Shown: positions 1-10,362 of the stretch, piece after piece
Layout of the letters: every line of letters begins with the position of its first letter
How positions within the stretch are numbered: position 1 is the stretch's first letter
Origin: an uncultured Planctomyces sp.
GTDB taxonomy: Bacteria > Planctomycetota > Planctomycetia > Planctomycetales > Planctomycetaceae
DNA: 64,000 nucleotides
Assembly: GCA_937904325.1 (NCBI GenBank)
Contig: CALGTK010000374.1
Location: forward strand, 1 to 64,000
Reading direction: 5' to 3'
The notes under the pieces: model-generated
Database searches by the model: none
The model's input: the letters and a program-made list of their open reading frames with translations, nothing else
Told to the model about the DNA's origin: nothing
Position numbers and translations under genes: made by a program

Positions 1-1370
1 CGGTCCGGAACGTTCGGCCTTCAGGTGATAAAGAAATCGTTCTCCGCCTCGGCCGTGCAGGTCCCTCACGGAAAGAAAATACTGACCATCAGCTGGAGCG
101 TTCCAGTAGAGTTTCGAGTCCTTCGTCTGCAGGTAGTCGTCGGCCTCTTTCTGCAGTTTTCCGTTCGCGTCATAGACTTCAAGAATACTGTCAAGCGGCA
201 ATCCCAGACGCCGCGCCGTTACTTCAAACAGCAGCGAGTCGCCCTTCTTCGCGTCGAAGGAGTAGTAGTGAGCACCTTCCTGATCGGGAAACCGAGCATT
301 GATGCCGACGGGAAATTTCAGCGAAAATGCCTTTTCGATGGATGTGTTCTTTTCGTCAACGACGATCTGTGGATGCTCGCTCACGATGACCGGAACGGGG
401 TTGGTTTCGCCGGCTGCCGTCTGCAGCCGCTGCCGCGTAATCCCTGATTGCACACCTGTTGTTCCGCGAATTTCAACATCGCTTGATTCGCCAAGTGCGT
501 GCCCGATCGCAATCGCTGTCGACGTCGTTCCGGACTGAACGCTCAGCGGGAAGGTCGCGTGAGCGTACGGTCGACTTGCCAGTTCAATGCAGTAGGCGTA
601 CCGGCCGCTCCCCGCGTATCGAGCGTCGCGAATTTCCAGGCTGTACGTGCCCTCTTCCGGCAGTGTGACCGCGATAAAAGAATCGCCACCATAGAAATTA
701 TCATTCTGAGCAACAATCTGCCCGTTCGGACCGTACAACGTCATCAGTCCGTCCATCAGATAAATCAGTGGACCTCGCACAACCATTCCATGAATCCCGG
801 CGGTGGCTCGCTGTGCAAACAGTTCGGCTGTGATCTGCTGGCCGGCCTTGCCTTCGAACGAGTAAAAGTCGACGTCTTCGGCGCGTGCAACTCTTCCACA
901 AATTGCAACGGGCAGCGTAACAGCCACTGCCTGATCTCGAACGTTGTTCACTTTCGTTTCGTCTTCGCGGATCACCGGATAGTCCGTCACCATCAGATGC
1001 GAAACGCTGGACACGGCCTGGTCGGTAGCCACGCGAAGCTCTCGCACTCCTGGCTCAGCACCAGCAGAAACTACAACGTCAAAAGCAAACGGAGTTCCGT
1101 CCGAACCGCGTCCCTTGCGAGGTGCCTCTTTCGGTTCCTTCTCGGCAAACGTCATTGTCACGCCCGGCTGATCGAAGAACACCGAGTGCGTACCGTCGAG
1201 TGTAAAGTTCGAACGCAGATGGACCTGCTGACTGACGCCACGTTGAACTGCGACTGGTTCAACAATCGTCAACTGCCGAAACCCAATTTTTGTCTCGGCT
1301 TGAGCTAGCGATATTCCGGACGACAAAGCCGCGATGAATGCGAAAACTGCGACTGTCGATGCTGGCTTCA
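1..1370 (-). CDS. Secreted PPC-domain protein, 3' part cut by window edge
   Basis: The minus-strand frame is open from an ATG at 1370 to the window edge (about 456 codons), so the C-terminus is missing. It opens with a Sec signal peptide (MKPASTVAVFAFIAALSSG, cleavage probably after SLAQA). Two regions then look like bacterial pre-peptidase C-terminal (PPC) beta-sandwich domains, roughly residues 145-245 and 350-450. Each has the features 'D-x-D-x-Y/F-S-F', then 'L-x-x-Y/L-D/G-x-N/G-x-x' and 'G-x-Y-x-L/F-x-V/I-x-D'. Such tandem PPC proteins are common in planctomycetes, exported to the periplasm or cell surface, and mostly of unknown role. No catalytic domain is visible in the part present. 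An enzymatic or adhesion domain could lie beyond the edge. Confidence 0.8.
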
Positions 1371-1574
1371 TGACACTCTCCTGGCAGGAACGAACGTGGG
1401 TGTGACAGCGAGGCGTCACCACGAGGAAGATGTCTGAAAGATGCGCTGAATGATTGATTTGAGCAAGCGAGCGGCGTCTGACGACGCGTTTCGGTAGGTC
1501 AAGATGCGCCTGACTGCGTCTGGTCCACAGGCTTTCATTGAGAAATCAGCGACAATCTCTGGTCATCAAACTTC

Positions 1575-1591
1575 GTCAGGCAGAGCCTGAC
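1575..1591. repeat. Short perfect hairpin repeat
   Basis: A 7-bp perfect inverted repeat (GTCAGGC, loop AGA, GCCTGAC) lies in the 308-bp gap between the PPC-domain gene and sppA. The gap otherwise holds only a possible terminator and no ORF with gene-like features. The hairpin resembles small intergenic palindromes seen elsewhere in this window. Confidence 0.5.
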
Positions 1592-1610
1592 CTGCGACTG
1601 AGAAAATCAA

Positions 1611-1646
1611 AACGCCGCAGGGAGTCGATGTGCACACTACGGCGTT
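1611..1646 (-). terminator. Possible terminator of sppA
   Basis: Read on the minus strand just after the sppA stop codon, AACGCCG pairs with CGGCGTT across a 22-nt loop and is followed at once by a T-rich run (TTTTGATTTTC). The position and T-run fit intrinsic termination. The long loop makes it weaker than a textbook case. Confidence 0.45.
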
Positions 1647-1678
1647 GAGTCGATGTACATTGTGAGTAACTCTAAGAA

Positions 1679-3529
1679 TTACTCCGCGATCAGAATTGGC
1701 ATGCTGAGTGAAATCTGTTCGCGGCTGACGATGTCGAGTTGCTGGATGGCTTGTCGCACGGCGGCGACTCGGTTTGGATCGAGGCCCTGCAGCAGCGGCA
1801 GCACGGACTTCCACAGGCTGTCCTGTGAAACGGAATGCTCCAGTGAAAGTGTTGTCGACTTCTTGTTTCCGCCACCGCCCAGGTCGCCCATCAGAAGTTC
1901 CGCGAAGTTCTGTGGACGAGGAATCACTCGGACTTCATAGTCCTCACCGATTTCCGCTTCGTCAGCGATGAATTTAATCGCGTCGTGGATGCCGCCGATC
2001 TTGTCGACGAGGCCGTATTCGAGAGCCTGCTGGCCGGTCCAGACTCGGCCGGCAGCGAGGTCGTCGATCGGTTTCTTCAGACGATCGCCGCGGATTGTCG
2101 TCACGTGGCCTTTGAACTGTCCGTAGACTTTTTCCATCCAGGCCGTCATGCGGGCTCGTTCACCTTCGGTGAACGCTGTTGCCGATCCAAGCATTCCGGC
2201 CTTCTTACCTCGAGTAACCGGCGTGAAATTGATGCCGACGCTTTTCCACATGTCGGTCGTCACGAACTTGCCAGAGAGAACTCCGATTGAACCGGTGACG
2301 GTGCCGGACTCGGCGAAGATTGTGTCCGCGGCGCAGCTCACGTAGTAGCCACCGCTGGCTGCCGTGTTGCCCATTGAAATGACGATTGGCTTCTTCGCTT
2401 TCACGCGTCGAGTCGCGTCGAGAATGATTTCGCTGGCAACGACGGAACCGCCGGGTGAGTCGACTCGCAGAACGACGGCTTTGATCGTGTCGTCTTCCGC
2501 GGCTTTGTCGAGAGCTTTGCGAATGGAAGTGCTGTACGCGCCACCGGCCTGTGCTAACGGAGATGCCGCTGGAGTCCCAGTTAGAATCGAGCCTTCAACA
2601 TAAATGACTGCGATGCCGTCTTTGTCCGACTTTTTCTTCGACGGCCCTGATAGAATCTGAGCCCAAAGCTGTAACGCGGCGAAGGGATTGGAGAGGTCGA
2701 TCTGCTGCTGCGATTTCCTGCCGTAGCGTTTGTCGAATGAAATGTCGTTGCCGTGCTTTACTTTGATCTGCTCAACCAGGTCCTGGCGATAAGTAACGGA
2801 GTCGATAATGCCGGCTTCTTCGGCTTCCGTCGCCGAGTAGATTCCGTCGTCGATCCAGGCTTTCACCTTCGCTGGCTTCACGCCGCGGCCCGATGCGAGA
2901 GCGTTGACCGTTGAGTCGTACATCCCGTCAAAGAGCCACTTAGTCATGTCAGCAGCAGCCGGCGATGCTGATTCAAGCATGAAAGTTTCAGCGGCGCTTT
3001 TGTAAGCACCCATCGTGATGAAATCGGGTTTGATTCGCAGTCGGTCGAGCAGACCTCGAAGATGTACCTGCTCGCCGTACAAGCCATTCAGAAAAATGTA
3101 TCCGGTCGGTGTCATGCTGATTTCAGATGCTCCGCTGAAAATCATCAACTGCCGAGTCATCAACTGGTCAGCATGCACATAAACAGGTTTACCTGCCTTT
3201 TTGATATCGACCAGAAGTCTGTGCAGTTCCTCTGCCTGAGCCAGCCCCGGGGCGGTACCCCCCGCCAGGATCACGACAGCTTTGACATTGTCGTCGTTAA
3301 TCGTCTTCCGCATTCGAGTCGTCAGTGCCAGGAACGAGTCCGCCGACTGGCCGGTAAAAATCGCGAGTTCCTCATCGCCGGGTTTTTCGGCGACTCCACC
3401 GCTGATACTGAAAACTGCAACCGTACCAGTGTCCGCATCGTTTTCGTCAGCAGCGGCTGCGAAGTTTTGAGCCAGCAGTAATACTGCCGAAAGTGCAAGA
3501 TAGGTGCATCGCCATGTGAGTTGTCTCAT
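1679..3529 (-). CDS. sppA: Signal peptide peptidase SppA, long (67K) type
   Basis: This 616-aa serine protease of the ClpP/crotonase fold cleaves leftover signal peptides in the membrane. It has an N-terminal signal or anchor (residues 1-27) and two tandem SppA domains. The catalytic dyad is split between them, as in the E. coli long form: Lys177 in 'MGAYKSAAE' of the first domain and Ser392 in 'NTAASGGYYVS' of the second. The motif 'VDSPGGSVVASE' lies before the serine and 'GTVTGSIGV' after it. The length matches the family (about 600-620 aa). The ATG at 3529 is supported by a GAGGA ribosome site. It appears to be a single gene: the upstream neighbour on this strand is a decayed operon more than 300 bp away. 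Confidence 0.93.
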   Translation of the reverse strand: MRQLTWRCTYLALSAVLLLAQNFAAAADENDADTGTVAVFSISGGVAEKPGDEELAIFTGQSADSFLALTTRMRKTINDDNVKAVVILAGGTAPGLAQAEELHRLLVDIKKAGKPVYVHADQLMTRQLMIFSGASEISMTPTGYIFLNGLYGEQVHLRGLLDRLRIKPDFITMGAYKSAAETFMLESASPAAADMTKWLFDGMYDSTVNALASGRGVKPAKVKAWIDDGIYSATEAEEAGIIDSVTYRQDLVEQIKVKHGNDISFDKRYGRKSQQQIDLSNPFAALQLWAQILSGPSKKKSDKDGIAVIYVEGSILTGTPAASPLAQAGGAYSTSIRKALDKAAEDDTIKAVVLRVDSPGGSVVASEIILDATRRVKAKKPIVISMGNTAASGGYYVSCAADTIFAESGTVTGSIGVLSGKFVTTDMWKSVGINFTPVTRGKKAGMLGSATAFTEGERARMTAWMEKVYGQFKGHVTTIRGDRLKKPIDDLAAGRVWTGQQALEYGLVDKIGGIHDAIKFIADEAEIGEDYEVRVIPRPQNFAELLMGDLGGGGNKKSTTLSLEHSVSQDSLWKSVLPLLQGLDPNRVAAVRQAIQQLDIVSREQISLSMPILIAE

Positions 3530-3583
3530 CGTGTCTTCCTCTTTGATTCCGTTTTAAGAGTTGAAGGCGGCAGCCGGGCGCAG

Positions 3584-3632
3584 GGTGGGCGGCCCCCACC
3601 GAATATGTTTCTTTATGGTGGGCAGTGCCCAC
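3584..3632. repeat. Two adjacent GC-rich palindromes
   Basis: Two short hairpins sit 17 bp apart between sppA and the decayed permease. The first is GGTGGG, loop CGGCC, CCCACC (3584-3600). The second is GTGGGC, loop AGT, GCCCAC (3618-3632). They share a GTGGGC core and look like members of one dispersed intergenic family. No gene is visible from 3530 to 3848. Confidence 0.55.
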
Positions 3633-3736
3633 TCTAAGTAGCGTTGTTGTAGCAACTCTGCCGGTCAGAGAAACGTCAGACTGCACAATGAGATCGACAT
3701 GCTCGATTACCGACTTCTGAATATCGCAACTTCTGA

Positions 3737-3810
3737 TAACCCGACGCGTCAGCGAGGGACGCATTTCGACATATTTGTGACCGAAAATCTCTTGCTGACG
3801 CGTCGGGTTA
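3737..3810. repeat. 17-bp perfect inverted repeat, 40-bp spacer
   Basis: TAACCCGACGCGTCAGC at 3737-3753 is repeated as its exact reverse complement at 3794-3810. A further 6 bp inside each arm match imperfectly. The core ACGCGT is itself palindromic. The repeat lies just beyond the 3' end of the permease remnant and may have inserted into or replaced its tail. It resembles dispersed planctomycete intergenic repeats, but its copy number cannot be judged from one window. Confidence 0.7.
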
Positions 3811-3848
3811 CTTCTTCGACACGTTTCTCCAACGTGTTCCCGATATTG

Positions 3849-4523
3849 TCACCGCAACGTTCGCACGGGATCCCTTTCAGCGTCACAAACCACGAGATGG
3901 CAATCGAAGGTTGCACCGACTGCTGTGTCGAGAATCGAGAAGCTCGTCCAGGGCTTTGCCGGGCCATTGATTCCGCGAGGGTAGTAGTGGCTGCGAATCG
4001 AGAAAATCAGACAGATTGCAAGGACTCCGCAGACGGATAGTTTCCGAAAGCTGAATCTCTTCAGACTCCAATACATCGCCATCAGCATGGAGATCGTCAC
4101 TTCAAAGACTGGCTGACAGGGACCGATCAGGCTGCTGCTCTCTCCGAAGATCACTCGCATGCTCCAGTCAGAAAGCATGAATTCGTAGATGTCGTGAACG
4201 ACCAGTTCCTGTCTAACGACAGCCACAATTGACGAGATAATCATCCACGTTGCGATAAATTCGGTTCGAGACGGGTAACGTAAACATTCTCTGGTGAGCA
4301 GATGCGTAGCCCGCGACCATCGGAGTGGCCATTAGGATGAAGCTCAACCCGAGGTACATGCAGTGCCAGCTTAACGCCGGAATGTCGGCATCGGAAAACC
4401 GGTTAAACAGGAGAGGCCTGCCAGACCCAGCGGCCCCAGCAGCAGGATTCCGATGATCAGCGGCGCGGTCAGCACCATCCGTCGGCAAAATTTCCAACTC
4501 AGAGTTTTAATTGGACCAGTCAT
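3849..4523 (-). pseudogene. Decayed ABC transporter permease
   Basis: A minus-strand reading begins at ATG 4523 (MTGPIKTLSWKFCRRMVL) with a clear membrane segment (APLIIGILLLGPLGLAGL), then stops after about 50 codons. The reading continues in a second frame with another membrane segment (MYLGLSFILMATPMVAGY), and again in a third frame (MIISSIVAVVRQELV) with further hydrophobic stretches down to about 3849. At least two frameshifts are therefore needed to read it through. The order regulator-ATPase-permease and the hydrophobic segments suggest it was the membrane subunit of the transporter whose ATPase remnant lies upstream. No permease family can be assigned. Its 3' end runs into palindromic repeats. 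Confidence 0.7.
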
Positions 4524-4639
4524 AAGCATGCACTCACTGCCAGGTGAAATCGTTCGGAGTCATTCAAATCAGTAGGTCGGGCCGAGGACCGGCGCTGTGA
4601 TTGATCCAGCCTGCCCAATTTTACCCTGCAACGAATTTA

Positions 4640-5505
4640 TTAATCGTTGATCCGAGCTGAGAAAATCTCGTCCAGTGTAGGTGCCCCTCGGTCGACGATC
4701 TCGCCGTTGAGCTTGGTTAGTTGAGTTTCGACATTGGCTTGCTCACCGTTACCGAGAATCGTTCATGTCCGGCCCTGGCCTTCGCAGCGCAAAGCTCCCT
4801 CAGGTTTCAGAGCTGAATAGAGCGACTGTGCGAATCGCACTGTCAATCGATGGTGTAATGTAGCACGTCATCCATCGGAGAAGTCAGGAGCATTTTCCCA
4901 GATGCAGCATCGCGACGTGATCGGACACTCGCTGGACTTCGTCAACGAGATGAGACGAAGACAAAACGGTTCGCCCTTCGTCAGCAACCGTGCGAATAAT
5001 TGCTGACAGGATGTCTCGCCGAACGACTGGATCGAGCCCCGACGATGGTTCATCAGGAACCAGCAACTGTGGCCGATGAGCGATCGCAGCGATCAGCCCG
5101 ACCCGCGCGAGAGCGTCTTGACTTTCTGAACCAGCGACAGTTTGAACATTTCGCAGAGTTCTTCGGCGATGGTATCGTCGCAGGATGGGGAGAAGGCCTT
5201 TGTGTAACTCATCAGTTCGTCGATCTTCATCCAGTCAGGACGGTCGCGAATTTCCGAGAGATATCCGATTTAACCGAGGACCGATTGGGGACCGGTCACC
5301 GGGTCTTTACCAAAGACTCGCACGCTTCGGGTCCGAGCTTTAAACAGCCCGAGTACGTGTTTAAGGAGTGTGGTCTTCCCGGTCCCGTTTTCTCCGACGA
5401 GGCCGACAACGCTTGCCTGTGGAACGGACAGGTCTACTTCGTTGAGTGCACGTTTTTTTCGAATGATCGCGAAACGCTTTTGATGTCGACTACTGATTCG
5501 CTCAT
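4640..5505 (-). pseudogene. Decayed ABC transporter ATP-binding protein
   Basis: Almost a whole ABC ATPase can be read, but only across several breaks. The start ATG at 5505 overlaps the regulator stop (ATGA). After MSESVVDIKSVSRSFEK a one-base loss in an A7 run (5453-5459) shifts the frame. The next frame holds the Walker A motif GENGTGKTTLL, then an in-frame TAA just after 'GPQSVLG', then 'IGYLSEIRDRPDWMKIDE'. A further deletion and frameshift falls right at the signature motif ('TLSRG'). The last part has Walker B with Pro for Leu ('LLVPDEPSSGLDP'), the H-loop 'SSSHLVDEV' and, after another frame change, the tail 'GAPTLDEIFSARIND' ending at 4640. It cannot make a working ATPase. Confidence 0.85.
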
Positions 5506-5901
5506 GACTTGCCTCCCCGCGTTGAGTCAAACTTTTTGCTGCGTTGTTCGATCAGCTTCAGAAGAGAGTTCACTCCGACGTTAAGCTGGCTGGACTCCGT
5601 GAGCAACGCATCGATGCGTTCGTGCAGAATTCGAGTCTTTTCTTTCCGCGACAGCGGCGAACCCGAGTCCGAAACGAAGACTCCGGCTCCGCGACGCGAA
5701 TTCACCACTCCTTCGGATTCGAGTTCCCGGTACGCGCGGGCGACGGTGTTCGGATTGACGAGCAATTGCTCAGCCAGCCGTCGAACCGGTGGGAGTTGCT
5801 CGCCTTTATCCAGCCTGCCAGACGCCACCAGAAACTTGATCTGGTTGACAACCTGCTGGTAAAAACGGCATGCCGTCTGCCTGGGTGATGTGGATCTGCA
5901 T
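5502..5901 (-). pseudogene. GntR-family (YtrA-like) regulator with a one-base frameshift
   Basis: The natural start is ATG 5901 (MQIHITQADGMPF). An extra T in a T5 run shortly after then breaks the frame. The rest reads in the neighbouring frame as a standard YtrA-subfamily GntR repressor: winged helix 'YQQVVNQIKFLVASGRLDKG', 'LPPVRRLAEQLLVNPNTVAR', 'ELESEGVVNSRRGAGVFV', then a short helical tail. It ends at 5502, overlapping the ATPase start by 4 nt. YtrA-type regulators normally repress the ABC transporter genes beside them. A single homopolymer indel could be a sequencing error, but the two downstream genes are broken several times, which favours real decay. A longer ORF with an unrelated N-terminus (to 6068) spans this region and is probably not translated. 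Confidence 0.8.
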
Positions 5902-5922
5902 GGCCTGAATCTTTTGGAAAAC

Positions 5923-5942
5923 TGTATTAGTGCAGTGATACA
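5923..5942. promoter_or_regulatory. Probable GntR/YtrA operator
   Basis: The near-palindrome TGTATTAGTGCAGTGATACA (TGTATTA and TGATACA arms, one mismatch) lies 22 bp upstream of the regulator start codon. Interrupted TGTA...TACA palindromes of this type are typical for YtrA-subfamily GntR repressors, so this is probably the autoregulatory operator of the decayed operon. The remaining 280 bp to thiC hold no gene, and I could not fit a convincing TPP riboswitch there. Confidence 0.55.
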
Positions 5943-6224
5943 AAATGATTCTCGGTCAAGTACTATTTGTAAGATTTTTCGATAGGACTGAAAGTTTGCG
6001 GATGAGGCTTCGATTGTGGAATTGTCCCGCGACCTATCGAAGTTTCTTCGTTCGAGAGGGCAAGCCATTGAAAAAGGCGAGGTCCGTAACCATGATTCCC
6101 GGAAGCCAGCGTTGGTAGATTAAGAAAGCTGCCGAACGCCCGACCTGAACATATTCGCCCGGAAGCCGGACAGAAACCTGAATTTCATGGGTTTCTTCCG
6201 ACAGACATCTCAAGGGAATCTGCG

Positions 6225-8027
<1,803 letters not shown>

Positions 8028-8038
8028 GTGATCGTCAT

Positions 8039-8067
8039 GTTGAACGAACCTTGTTCGGTGGTTCAAC
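8039..8067 (+). terminator. Hairpin after thiC
   Basis: GTTGAAC and GTTCAAC pair perfectly (7 bp) with a shorter inner ACC/GGT stem, starting 12 nt after the thiC stop. No T-run follows, so it may be an mRNA-end stabiliser or a factor-dependent terminator rather than an intrinsic one. Confidence 0.35.
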
Positions 8068-8144
8068 CTATGACTGCCACTTCGTGATTCAATCCCGGTT
8101 CGTCGACGTGTGCCGGCGTTTTTGCCGCTTGAGGAGTGAAGAAA

Positions 8145-8669
8145 GTGAATGATCTGAAGTATGTCCTGAAGGCAGGTTTGCTTGGTTTGTTTCTCGTCGC
8201 AGGCTGCGTGCCCGCACCTTCTTCCAACAGTGGAATCGGTCGCGTTCCAGTTCCGACTGCTCCTGCAGCAGAACATGCGGAAACCGTCTTAGATGTGAGC
8301 ACGGAGCCTGGCCCTGACGATCCGGATGCACAGACTGAGTTCACCGAAACGGCAACCGGTCTGAAATACAAGATTCTTCGCAAAGGTGACGGTCTCAAGC
8401 CAACAGCTGCAGACACCGTTTTCTGCCACTATCGAGGTACGCTCGACGATGGGTCAGAATTCGACAGCTCTTACGGTAAAAATGCTATCGACTTCCCACT
8501 GACCGGAGTGATTGCTGGCTGGACACAAGGTCTGCAGCTCATCGGTGTTGGCGGCAAGATTGAACTCGAAATTCCTTACCAGCTTGGCTACGGCGAAGCC
8601 GGTAGTCCGCCGAGGATTCCGCCAAAGTCGACTTTGCACTTCATTGTCGAACTGATTGCCATTCAGTGA
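8145..8669 (+). CDS. Lipoprotein FKBP-type peptidyl-prolyl isomerase
   Basis: This is a small exported FKBP that should catalyse cis-trans isomerisation of prolyl bonds during folding in the periplasm. GTG 8145 is the best start because GAGGAG lies 8 nt upstream. An in-frame GTG at 8136 directly abuts that site and is less likely. The signal peptide ends in the lipobox LVAGC, with the lipidated Cys at residue 21. A variable Pro/Ser linker follows, then one FKBP domain (about residues 85-174) with 'ADTVFCHYRGTLDDGSEFDS', 'PLTGVIAGWTQGLQLIGVGG' and 'IPYQLGYGEAGSPPRIPPKS'. These carry the usual active-site aromatic and Asp residues. Confidence 0.92.
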   Translation: MNDLKYVLKAGLLGLFLVAGCVPAPSSNSGIGRVPVPTAPAAEHAETVLDVSTEPGPDDPDAQTEFTETATGLKYKILRKGDGLKPTAADTVFCHYRGTLDDGSEFDSSYGKNAIDFPLTGVIAGWTQGLQLIGVGGKIELEIPYQLGYGEAGSPPRIPPKSTLHFIVELIAIQ

Positions 8670-8810
8670 ACGAATTCTGAAACCTGCGTGAATAATCGGT
8701 CTTCCACTGAAACCTTAGAATTCAGCCTCGGCCGACTCGCGTTTGGGTGTACGATCACATAGCTGAACACCGTTTGTGTTCGACGAGTGCTCGTACAAGA
8801 GGAATACGTT

Positions 8811-9704
8811 ATGCAGCTATTGAGATTGGCGGCTGGTGCCGTGTTTGCTCTGGCGGTTGCTGGCTGTTCTTCCGGCGGCGTAGATTTGTCACCGCTCATT
8901 GCCCAGACGGCGGTTGAAGCCCCGGCAAATGTTGCAGAGCAAAGAAAGCCATCGAAAGTGCGATCTCTGGATGAACTGTTGCTCTTTCAGCCGACGAAAT
9001 TTCCGAGTGGAGACTGGGAACCAGCGGGACTGAATTTCGTCGACGTTTGGATGACTTCACAAGACGGGACTCAGATTCACGGTTGGTATTGCCCGGCCGA
9101 GAAACCCAAAGCGGTCGTTCTATATTGCCACGGCAATGGTGGGAATCTTGCCGGTCGCGCATTAACGCTGCAGTTTCTGCAGGAGACGATGGGTGTTTCG
9201 GTTCTAATTTTCGACTATCGCGGGTATGGGCGCAGCAAAGGTAAAGCAACAGTGTCAGGCGCAATCGCTGATGCCAGGGAAGCTCGCACAGAGTTGGCGA
9301 AACTAGCGAACGTAAACGAGGCAGAAGTTGTACTCATGGGACGTTCGCTCGGCGGAGCTATCGCGATTCAGATTGCTGCCGATGCATCTCCGCGAGGACT
9401 GATCATTGAAAGTTCGTTCTCGTCGCTGCGCGATGTGGCGGCCGAACACTTTCCAAAACTTGCCTGGTTGGTCGCGAAGAAAAAATTGGACTCCGCTCAG
9501 GCTATCGCCGAGGTTCACTGTCCGGTGCTTCAATGCCACGGAGATGCGGATCGGGTCATTTCGTATGCAAACGGCCGGAAGCTGTTTGCGGCTGCGAGGC
9601 ATCCGAAGCACTTCGTCAGATTTCCAGAGATCGGTCACAACGATCGACCGACTCGCGAGTATTACGATGCGATGGCCGACTTTCTGAACGCGCTGCCGAA
9701 ATAG
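8811..9704 (+). CDS. Lipoprotein alpha/beta hydrolase
   Basis: This is an exported serine hydrolase of the alpha/beta fold, substrate unknown. ATG 8811 is preferred (GAGG 8 nt upstream) because it begins directly with a lipoprotein signal ending in AVAGC (Cys19). The fold features are in order: oxyanion-hole strand 'VVLYCHGNGGN', nucleophile elbow 'GRSLGG' with Ser179, acid Asp247 in 'GDADRVI' and His276 in 'EIGHND'. The length (about 297 aa) matches BEM46-like or 'alpha/beta hydrolase of unknown function' relatives. It probably acts on an ester or peptide at the cell envelope. It follows the FKBP gene after about 140 bp and could share its transcript. Confidence 0.88.
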   Translation: MQLLRLAAGAVFALAVAGCSSGGVDLSPLIAQTAVEAPANVAEQRKPSKVRSLDELLLFQPTKFPSGDWEPAGLNFVDVWMTSQDGTQIHGWYCPAEKPKAVVLYCHGNGGNLAGRALTLQFLQETMGVSVLIFDYRGYGRSKGKATVSGAIADAREARTELAKLANVNEAEVVLMGRSLGGAIAIQIAADASPRGLIIESSFSSLRDVAAEHFPKLAWLVAKKKLDSAQAIAEVHCPVLQCHGDADRVISYANGRKLFAAARHPKHFVRFPEIGHNDRPTREYYDAMADFLNALPK

Positions 9705-9758
9705 TCATCCGTTGGGTATGGCGATGGCCGAATACTGCTTCCATCGCGACTTCGGGCT

Positions 9759-10226
9759 TCACTCGCCTCTTTGAGAAACTGGAATGCTTCTTGATTTGGC
9801 GGTTTCAGACTTACCAAGTTTCAGGGTAAGAACTCCGTCATTGACCTCGGCCGAGATCTCTTCGTGGTTTACCGGTACTGGCATCGGGATCGAGTGTGAA
9901 AATGGTCCTTGCGGGCGGTTGCTCACGTGAACGATCCAACTGGCATCAATGTCGCTCATGGGATGGCTGCCGTTAATCGTCAGCATGTTGCCGACGATCT
10001 TGACGTCCAGACTCGCCGATGCGACGCCTGGGACATCCAGCGTGACAATCACGGCGTCAGGGGTCTCGATGACGTCTGCCTGAGGCTGCCACTCGCCAGT
10101 TCGGATGCCCATTGCATCGAGAGCTTTTTCACCTCCATCACGGAGTCTTACGACGACGCGTTCGAGCTCTTCTCGAATTCGGTCAGATGAGCCAAACAGT
10201 CCGCTAGCTTTTCCGAAATCAGTCAC
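9759..10226 (-). CDS. Small heat-shock protein, Hsp20/alpha-crystallin family
   Basis: This 155-aa ATP-independent holdase chaperone has an alpha-crystallin domain at roughly residues 45-145: 'WQPQADVIETPDAVIVTLDVPG' (quoted in part), 'ASLDVKIVGNMLTINGSH', 'PFSHSIPMPVPV', and the conserved 'VNDGVLTLKLGK' where the family has 'A-x-x-x-x-G-V-L'. The C-terminal 'SRSIPVS' supplies the I-x-V-type tail that docks on neighbouring subunits. It starts at GTG 10226 with AGGAG 9 nt upstream. It is convergent with the hydrolase gene. No CIRCE element was seen upstream. Confidence 0.9.
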   Translation of the reverse strand: MTDFGKASGLFGSSDRIREELERVVVRLRDGGEKALDAMGIRTGEWQPQADVIETPDAVIVTLDVPGVASASLDVKIVGNMLTINGSHPMSDIDASWIVHVSNRPQGPFSHSIPMPVPVNHEEISAEVNDGVLTLKLGKSETAKSRSIPVSQRGE

Positions 10227-10362
10227 TGCTCAGGTCTCCTGCTATGTCGTTAATGAAAAACTGCCGGAACGATTGAATCGCCCCAGCAGTGATCGTGCCT
10301 CTTTAGTTGATAGTGTGTCAAGCTTTCATTTCGCGACGTACGAACTTCAGTTTGGCAAACCG

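Noticed and set aside
499-1308. 269-codon plus-strand ORF at the window start
   Set aside because: It is antisense to the PPC-domain gene, whose minus-strand frame has a signal peptide and domain motifs; the plus-strand reading has none.
5902-6068. N-terminal extension of the GntR regulator
   Set aside because: The 55 extra residues show no similarity to the family. The expected start MQIHITQADGMPF lies in the other frame at 5901, so a frameshift explains the longer ORF.
5902-6224. Possible TPP riboswitch upstream of thiC
   Set aside because: 'GATTCCCGGAAGCCAGCG' near 6094-6112 loosely resembles the 3' half of the THI box, but the essential CTGAGA and matching stems are not in place, so the fold is not supported.
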